DNA from: Nitrososphaerota archaeon
GTDB lineage: Archaea > Thermoproteota > Nitrososphaeria > Nitrososphaerales > Gagatemarchaeaceae
Direction of reading: 5' to 3'
Assembly: GCA_029785375.1 (NCBI GenBank)
Contig: JAFLZV010000007.1
Coordinates: 1-35,260 of the forward strand
DNA: 35,260 nucleotides
Position numbers and translations under genes: made by a program. Shown here in pieces: positions 30,365 through 35,260 of the stretch (the stretch's first letter is position 1; each line of letters begins with the position of its first letter). The notes beneath the pieces were generated by a model. It was given only the letters and a program-made list of their open reading frames with translations, was not told where the DNA came from and ran no database searches.

Positions 30365-32515
30365 CTAGTACCTGACCAGCTCGAGCGCAGCCTTCGCTAT
30401 CCCTTCCTTGCTGGGGATGTAGTAGTCCTCGAGCTTCGCGAGCGGTATCGGTATGTCGAAGCCGGTCACCCTCCTGATGGGCGCCCTCAGGTAGTCCAGT
30501 GCCCTCTCCGCCACCGTGGCCGCGACCTCGGCCCCGACACCGACGGTACGGGGTGCTTCGTGCACGACCACCAATCGCCCTGTCTTCCTGACCGAGCCAA
30601 GGACGGTGTTGAAGTCTATCGGAGAGACCGTCCGGAGGTCGACCACCTCGGCAGACACGGACTGCTCCGCCTGGAGCTCCTCCGCTGCCTGCGTGGTCGG
30701 GACCATCATCGCGCCGTAGGAGACCAGGGTGACGTCATGCCCCTCCCTCGTGACCTTCGCCTTCCCTATGGGGATCATGTACTCCTCTTCAGGGACCTCG
30801 GCCTTGGGGGAGTCGTAGATCTTCTTGGGCTCCATAAAGACGACCGGGTCAGGATCTACCAGCGCTGACGCGAGCAGCCCCTTGGCGTCATAGGGGGTCG
30901 AGGGGACGACCACTTTGAGCCCTGGAGTGTGCGCGAAGTAGGCTTCGGGCGACTCCGAGTGGAGTTCAGGAGGCCTTATCCCCGCCCCGTAGGGGAACCT
31001 GATCACCCCTCTGGCTGCGAACCTTCCTCGGGTCCTGTTCCTCATCCTTGCGATATGGCTGAAGATCTGATCGAACGCCGGGAAGGTGAAGCCGTCGAAC
31101 TGGAACTCCGCCACGGGGACCAAGCCGCCGAGAGAGAGCCCGACGAAGATCCCGGCTATGCTCAGCTCGGCGAGCGGCGTGTCGAAGACCCTGTCCGGCC
31201 CGAACTCGTCATAGAGCCCTCGGGTCACCTGGAAGACGCCGCCGTTCTTCGCCACGTCTTCTCCGAAGATCACCACCCTCTTGTCCCGTTGCATCCCCTC
31301 CCTCAGGGCCATGTTCACGGCGTTCCTGATGTTCACCCCCTGCCTCCCTCCTGTAACGGTCGGCTCAGGTGCGGCTTCTACAGGCCTTGGCTCCGTGCCG
31401 AACCGCTCGGTCTTCTCGGCGACGAGGGTCTGGGTGAGCGTAGAGAAGGTGTAGTCGAAGATCCCCGATGGCTCGGGGGGCGGGGTGTTGCGGTAGGCGG
31501 CGATGGCGTCGCTCAACTTCGCTTGCGCGGCCTCCGCCACTGCCTCCTTCGACCTGTCGTCCAGGAGGCCCCTGGACCTGAGGTACTTCTCGAACCTGAC
31601 GATGGGGCCTCGCTTTTCCCAGTCCACGACCTCGTCGGGGGCCTTCAGCTTGTTGGAGACGAGCTCCGCTGTTGTGTGTGGTCCCATCCTGTAAGTGGAG
31701 TATTCGATGAGCGTCGGCCCGCCTCCCCGGCGCGCCTTGTCGACGGCGTACTTCGTGGCCTCATACGAAGCGATGGCATCGTTCCCGTCGACTAGTATCC
31801 CTTCGAACCCGTAGGCGACCGCCTTCTGGGCTATGGTCTTCGAAGCGGTCTGGGCGCTTCTCTTCACGGACAGGGCCCACTGGTTGTTCTCGATGCCGAA
31901 CACTACGGGGAGCTTGTAGACACCTGCGAAGTTCAGGGCCTCGTGGAAGTCTGCCTTCGACGTTCCGCCGTCTCCGGTCACCACGTAAGCCACCGACTTC
32001 TCTCCTTCGAGGCGCTTGGCCATGGCCAGCCCTGCCGCATGTGGGAGCTGCGTCGCGACCGGGACCGCGAGAGGAACCATGTTCAGGTTTTCGGGTATCT
32101 GCATCCCTCTTTCGTCTCCCCCCCAATACAGGAGGAGTTTGAGGGCAGGCATGCCGAAGGCGAGCATCCCCGCCGAATCCCTGTACATCGGGACGTACCA
32201 GTCCTGCTTTTCGAGGGCGTTCACAGGGCCGACCTGCGCTGCCTCCTGCCCCTTCCCCGGCGCGTAGGTCCCTATCTCTCTCAGCGTGGAGAGGTTGGTC
32301 GCCTTGTCGTCGAAAAGCCTCCCGAAGACGAGCTGTTCGTACATCCTCTTCAGGGTCTCGGACGACAGATTGGGGTCCTTACCTCTGATGACGCCGTCCG
32401 GCGTCAGCCTCTGGAACAGGAAGTCCTTGGCGTCAGTGAACCTGAAGTCCGCCTCGCTGAAGATCCTGGGGACGGCGTCAGACCCCGCGCTCTTCAGAGA
32501 GTCTGCTTCTGTCAA
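30365..32515 (-). CDS. 2-oxoacid dehydrogenase E1, alpha and beta subunits fused
   Basis: A 716-residue thiamine-diphosphate enzyme in which the usually separate E1 alpha and E1 beta chains are joined. The alpha part (1-370) carries the ThDP motif GDGGTSKADFHEALNFAG... ending in ENN (181-211) and the phosphorylation-loop-like region YSTYRMGPHTT. A Pro/Ala-rich linker (about 371-392) leads to the beta part (393-716), with FGEDVAKNGGVF (Glu419), FDTPLAELSIAG, FPAFDQIF and VSYGAMMVPT. It decarboxylates a 2-oxoacid, probably pyruvate or a branched-chain acid, and acylates E2. The start is TTG, overlapping the lipA stop by 4 nt (TTGA). The fused arrangement is unusual; bacterial and archaeal relatives mostly have two genes. 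Confidence 0.93.
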   Translation of the reverse strand: MTEADSLKSAGSDAVPRIFSEADFRFTDAKDFLFQRLTPDGVIRGKDPNLSSETLKRMYEQLVFGRLFDDKATNLSTLREIGTYAPGKGQEAAQVGPVNALEKQDWYVPMYRDSAGMLAFGMPALKLLLYWGGDERGMQIPENLNMVPLAVPVATQLPHAAGLAMAKRLEGEKSVAYVVTGDGGTSKADFHEALNFAGVYKLPVVFGIENNQWALSVKRSAQTASKTIAQKAVAYGFEGILVDGNDAIASYEATKYAVDKARRGGGPTLIEYSTYRMGPHTTAELVSNKLKAPDEVVDWEKRGPIVRFEKYLRSRGLLDDRSKEAVAEAAQAKLSDAIAAYRNTPPPEPSGIFDYTFSTLTQTLVAEKTERFGTEPRPVEAAPEPTVTGGRQGVNIRNAVNMALREGMQRDKRVVIFGEDVAKNGGVFQVTRGLYDEFGPDRVFDTPLAELSIAGIFVGLSLGGLVPVAEFQFDGFTFPAFDQIFSHIARMRNRTRGRFAARGVIRFPYGAGIRPPELHSESPEAYFAHTPGLKVVVPSTPYDAKGLLASALVDPDPVVFMEPKKIYDSPKAEVPEEEYMIPIGKAKVTREGHDVTLVSYGAMMVPTTQAAEELQAEQSVSAEVVDLRTVSPIDFNTVLGSVRKTGRLVVVHEAPRTVGVGAEVAATVAERALDYLRAPIRRVTGFDIPIPLAKLEDYYIPSKEGIAKAALELVRY

Positions 32516-33438
32516 GCGTGGCTTTCGGCCGCGGCGTCCATATAAGATTGGTGTCCCTTCTGGTCCTTTTCGACAGCTCTTTTGACAAAGAGCTCGCCGG
32601 CCCGGTAGCTGCTCCTCACAAGGGGTCCCGACGCGACGTAGAGGAACCCTAGCCTCTCCCCGATGGACCTGTAGCGCTCGAACCTGTCGGGAGGGACGTA
32701 CTCCTCCACCCTGATGTGCCTCGCCGACGGCCTGAGATACTGCCCTACGGTGAGGAAATCGACCCCTGCCAACCTCAGGTGCGTCATGGCCTGGGCCACC
32801 TCCTCCTCAGACTCCCCCAGCCCCACCATGATAGACGACTTCGTGAAGACGCGGGGGTCGAGCTTCTTCACGTTCCTCAGGACGGAGAGGGACTGCCAGT
32901 AGGACGCCCTTGGGTCCCTCACCCTGCCTGTGAGAGTCATTGTCGTTTCGATGTTGTGGGCGATGACGTCGGGCCGTGCTTCGACCACCTTCCTCAGGTC
33001 CTGCAAGTCCCCCTGAAAGTCGGGAATCAGGACCTCGACCAGGGTCCGCGGGTTCTTCTCTTTCACAAGCCTGATGGTCCTGGCGAAGTGGGAAGCGCCA
33101 CCGTCAGGCAGGTCGTCCCTGTCGACGGAAGTGAGAACAACGTAAGTCAGCCCCATCTGCGACAAGGCGAACGCTACGTTCTCTGGCTCGAGCTCGTCAA
33201 TCGCCCCCTGAGGCTTCCCGGGGGTGACCATGCAGAACCTGCAGGCGCGAGAGCAGACATCCCCCATCAGCATGAGGGTGGCGGTCCCGCCCCCCCAGCA
33301 CTCGTGGATGTTTGGGCAGTGCGCCTCTTCGCAGACCGTGTGGAGGTTCAGGCGGTTGAAGAGCCCCTTGAGGTCCTGGTAGGTCTCCCCGTCCGGAGGC
33401 TCTACGGTGAGCCACCGGGGCTTCGGTTCTGATAACAA
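32512..33438 (-). CDS. lipA: Lipoyl synthase LipA
   Basis: A 308-residue radical-SAM enzyme that inserts two sulfurs into octanoyl groups on lipoyl domains. The auxiliary cluster uses Cys36, Cys41 and Cys47 (CEEAHCPNIHEC), and the radical-SAM cluster Cys62, Cys66 and Cys69 (CSRACRFC). The C-terminal GPLVRSSYRAGE contains the conserved RSSY serine ligand. The start is TTG, 2 nt after the stop of the XRE-type regulator, and the stop overlaps the E1 start. It is therefore made together with the complex it matures. Confidence 0.95.
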   Translation of the reverse strand: MLSEPKPRWLTVEPPDGETYQDLKGLFNRLNLHTVCEEAHCPNIHECWGGGTATLMLMGDVCSRACRFCMVTPGKPQGAIDELEPENVAFALSQMGLTYVVLTSVDRDDLPDGGASHFARTIRLVKEKNPRTLVEVLIPDFQGDLQDLRKVVEARPDVIAHNIETTMTLTGRVRDPRASYWQSLSVLRNVKKLDPRVFTKSSIMVGLGESEEEVAQAMTHLRLAGVDFLTVGQYLRPSARHIRVEEYVPPDRFERYRSIGERLGFLYVASGPLVRSSYRAGELFVKRAVEKDQKGHQSYMDAAAESHA

Positions 33439-33440
33439 GT

Positions 33441-33875
33441 TCAGCTGCCCGCGAGGAGTTTCAGCCTATCAAAATCCTTTGCGGAGAAGGTGCCCTCGCA
33501 GGCGTAACACCCTTCGACCTTGAAGCCCGGTTCAAGGTCCCCGTGAAGCAGGCACATCATCTTGTTGAACCTGATGTAGTCCAGGACCTCGGTCATAGAA
33601 CGGAGGGCCTCCCGAAATTCCGGTTGGTCTCGAGAGAGTTCCTTCGCTATCTCGTCCGCTGCTTTCGCGACCGTCGAGTCGGCTTCGAGGTTCACCATCA
33701 TCCCCCTCGTCTTCCTCGCGTAGTTGCTCACCGAGGCTTGGGTGACGCCCAGGCGACTCGCGACCATCTGCTGGGTCATCTGATAGTCGCCCTGGAGCCT
33801 CCTCGCCACCATGGCTCTGAGGGCAGGTAGGGCGGACTTCGCCACGATTTCGTATGGGCTTATCAGCCGGGACAT
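33441..33875 (-). CDS. XRE-type helix-turn-helix regulator with C-terminal cysteines
   Basis: A 144-residue regulator. The N-terminal helix-turn-helix (about 15-56) reads LPALRAMVARRL then MTQQMVASRLGVTQASVSNYARK, as in archaeal XRE-like predicted regulators. A helical middle (60-110) is followed by a short C-terminal part with three cysteines (MMCLLHGDL, then GCYAC), which could bind metal or an iron-sulfur cluster or sense redox state. Being the first gene of the lipA-E1-E2-E3-lipB operon (2 nt before lipA) it probably controls that operon and itself. ATG at 33875; a TATA box lies 34 nt upstream and a palindrome between the two. The ligand is unknown. Confidence 0.82.
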   Translation of the reverse strand: MSRLISPYEIVAKSALPALRAMVARRLQGDYQMTQQMVASRLGVTQASVSNYARKTRGMMVNLEADSTVAKAADEIAKELSRDQPEFREALRSMTEVLDYIRFNKMMCLLHGDLEPGFKVEGCYACEGTFSAKDFDRLKLLAGS

Positions 33876-33884
33876 ACAGTTTCA

Positions 33885-33898
33885 ATAACGTATGTTAT
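33885..33898 (-). promoter_or_regulatory. Palindrome at the start of the lipoyl-dehydrogenase operon
   Basis: ATAAC-GTAT-GTTAT is a perfect 5-bp inverted repeat placed between the TATA box (33904-33913) and the regulator's ATG. A further GTTAT copy lies in the TATA region (33904-33908). The position suits a repressor site, most simply for the regulator encoded just downstream. Confidence 0.5.
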
Positions 33899-33903
33899 AG
33901 TCT

Positions 33904-33913
33904 GTTATATAAG
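33904..33913 (-). promoter_or_regulatory. TATA box of the regulator-lipA-2-oxoacid dehydrogenase operon
   Basis: CTTATATAAC on the minus strand is centred about 34 nt upstream of the ATG at 33875. It is the best TATA match in the window and predicts a leader of under 10 nt. On the other strand, the 144 bp up to the Lhr start at 34058 hold only a very small open frame (33987-34043) that I do not call a gene. Confidence 0.65.
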
Positions 33914-34057
33914 CCGATTCTACGTTGGGAAGTCACTTTCGCCACCTCCATCCTTGCCAGGCCGTGAAACACCGCAAACTTATTGGATGGGGGCTGTCGG
34001 TTTCGAATTCCTTCTTGGGTTCAGGCGCTTTCATGCCCCATGAGGTAGGTTGACCGA

Positions 34058-35260
34058 TTGTCAGGTCAGAACGGTTTCCAGTTGCTTTCACCTCCCCTTG
34101 TCGCGGCCCTGAAGGAGAGGGGGTTCGACTCCCCCACTGAGCCCCAGGAGAAACTGCTCCCAATAGTGCGCGAGGGGAAGAATGCGCTCCTGATGGCCCC
34201 TACGGGGACAGGGAAGACCGAGGCTGCGATCCTTCCCATACTGGACGCCCTGGTGAGGGAAGGAGAACCGAGAGAGAAAGGGACGAAGCTCCTGTACATC
34301 ACCCCCCTGCGGGCCCTCAACAGGGACATGCTTGACAGGATGCAGTGGTGGTGCAAGCGCTTCGACATCAGGCTCGGGGTCAGGCATGGGGACAGCTCCC
34401 AGGCTGAGAGGACCAATCTGAGCTTCGCTCCGCCGGACATCCTCATCACTACCCCTGAGACGCTGCAAATCCTGCTGGTCGGCAGGAGGATAAGACAGAA
34501 CCTGGCGAAGCTGAGGTGGGTCGTGGTGGACGAGGCCCACGAGCTGTCGGAAGACAAGCGAGGGAGCCAGCTCAGCGTGGGGCTCGAAAGGCTCCGGGAC
34601 GTGGCGGAGAAGGAGTTCCAGGTGGTCGGCCTGTCCGCGACGGTCGGGTCCCCTGAGAAGGTGGCACAGTTCTTGGTGGGGAGCGGGAGAAAGTGCGAGG
34701 TGGTGCGAGTCCCGGTGGAGAAGAGCCTCTCCCTGAGGGTAGACGCCCCGAGAGCGACCGGGGACGACAAGATACTCGCGGACTCGATCTACTCCTATCC
34801 GGAGGTCGCTGCGAGGCTCAGGACGGTGAGGGAGCTTGTTGAGAAGTACAGGTCGGTGCTAGTCTTCACCAACACGAGGTCGGAGGCAGAGGCCTTGTCG
34901 AGCCGCTTCAGGGTATGGGACCCCAGCTTCCCCATCGCGGTGCACCACAGCTCCCTTTCGAAGGCGACTCGGGAGGCGGTCGAGAAGGGCCTCAAGGAAG
35001 GCAAACTGCTCGGCGTGATCTGCACGAGCAGCCTCGAGCTCGGCATAGACATCGGGTTCCTAGAATACGTGGTGCAGTACAACTCCCCCAGGCAGGTCAC
35101 GAGGCTGATCCAGCGGGTAGGGAGGAGCGGACACAGAATCGGGCAGGTCTCCAACGGTCTCGTCATCACCCAGGACTCGGACGACACTCTCGAAGCGGCG
35201 GTCCTTTGCCGCAAGTCTGTCATGGGAGAGCTTGAGCCCCTTGCACCGGTCTTCAGCCCC
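34058..35260 (+). CDS. Lhr-type DEAD/DEAH helicase (5' part; runs off window end)
   Basis: 401 codons with no stop before the window edge. It is a superfamily-2 helicase of the archaeal Lhr/Hel308-like group, with motif I MAPTGTGKTEA (46-56), Ia TPLRALNRDM, motif II VVDEAHE (Asp158-His161), motif III GLSATVGS, then in the second RecA domain FTNTRSEAE, HHSSLS, CTSSLELGIDIG and motif VI QRVGRSGHR. Lhr proteins remodel replication forks and R-loops and act in DNA repair. The start is TTG at 34058, with GAGGT 12 nt upstream; the frame is closed by TAG at 34046, so no earlier start is possible. The N-terminal part is short, so the first RecA domain begins almost at once. Confidence 0.9.
   Translation, partial: MSGQNGFQLLSPPLVAALKERGFDSPTEPQEKLLPIVREGKNALLMAPTGTGKTEAAILPILDALVREGEPREKGTKLLYITPLRALNRDMLDRMQWWCKRFDIRLGVRHGDSSQAERTNLSFAPPDILITTPETLQILLVGRRIRQNLAKLRWVVVDEAHELSEDKRGSQLSVGLERLRDVAEKEFQVVGLSATVGSPEKVAQFLVGSGRKCEVVRVPVEKSLSLRVDAPRATGDDKILADSIYSYPEVAARLRTVRELVEKYRSVLVFTNTRSEAEALSSRFRVWDPSFPIAVHHSSLSKATREAVEKGLKEGKLLGVICTSSLELGIDIGFLEYVVQYNSPRQVTRLIQRVGRSGHRIGQVSNGLVITQDSDDTLEAAVLCRKSVMGELEPLAPVFSP

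Noticed and set aside
33987-34043. An 18-residue open frame just before the Lhr helicase start
   Set aside because: It is too short, with no clear ribosome binding site or conservation to judge by. It could be a leader peptide but cannot be supported.
1-35260. CRISPR arrays, insertion sequences, rRNA genes
   Set aside because: No regularly spaced repeats, transposase motifs or rRNA signatures were seen in reading both strands.

Overview
The window is about 35 kb of GC-rich archaeal chromosome. Several things place it in Archaea: a ribosomal run SPOUT methylase-L3-L4-L23-L2-S19 with archaeal-type proteins, an Lhr-type helicase, TATA-like boxes about 26-34 nt upstream of starts, many TTG/GTG starts, and tRNA genes with bulge-helix-bulge (BHB) introns outside the anticodon loop. 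Non-canonical tRNA introns are known mainly from Thermoproteota/Thaumarchaeota-type lineages. With the aerobic sugar and pyruvate enzymes seen here, I infer a heterotrophic member of that group. This placement is tentative, because no rRNA is present.

Layout. 1-1200: the 5' part of a tyrosine recombinase gene lies against the 3' end of a tRNA-Gly(GCC), which looks like the edge of an integrated element. 1252-5082: a tRNA-binding-domain protein, a Na+/H+ antiporter, an unknown protein and a GltD-like oxidoreductase. 5212-12622 (minus): a tightly packed run reading aldehyde dehydrogenase, glucose dehydrogenase, GH15 trehalase/glucoamylase, HAD phosphatase, GT4 glycosyltransferase, MscS channel. 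12671-16815: glycerate kinase (plus), then cyclase-family hydrolase, 2-keto-3-deoxygluconate aldolase and gluconate dehydratase (minus). 16889-18162: a clan-A glycosidase and a tRNA-Ala(GGC) with two introns. 18167-20876: a metal transporter with its DtxR-type regulator, and an MFS permease. 20965-25384: the ribosomal protein cluster, ending early after S19 with a small membrane protein. 25385-33875 (minus): an XRE-type regulator, lipoyl synthase, fused E1 alpha-beta, E2, E3, octanoyltransferase LipB, and 1-pyrroline-5-carboxylate dehydrogenase. 34058-end: the start of an Lhr helicase.

How it works together. The 5-17 kb block encodes a nearly complete non-phosphorylative Entner-Doudoroff route: glucose to gluconate to KDG to pyruvate plus glyceraldehyde to glycerate to 2-phosphoglycerate. 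It also carries what looks like disaccharide (probably trehalose) synthesis and breakdown, and an osmotic safety channel. No lactonase of a known type is present; the cyclase-family hydrolase is the only candidate in the block. Pyruvate can then enter the lipoyl-dependent dehydrogenase complex at 27-34 kb, whose cofactor-making enzymes LipA and LipB and a probable dedicated regulator are encoded in the same cluster. The most unusual items are the doubly interrupted tRNA-Ala, the T-arm intron in tRNA-Gly, the apparent one-base shift at the KDG aldolase start, the self-contained lipoyl-dehydrogenase cluster with fused E1, and the DtxR-like regulator with altered metal ligands and a clear operator.
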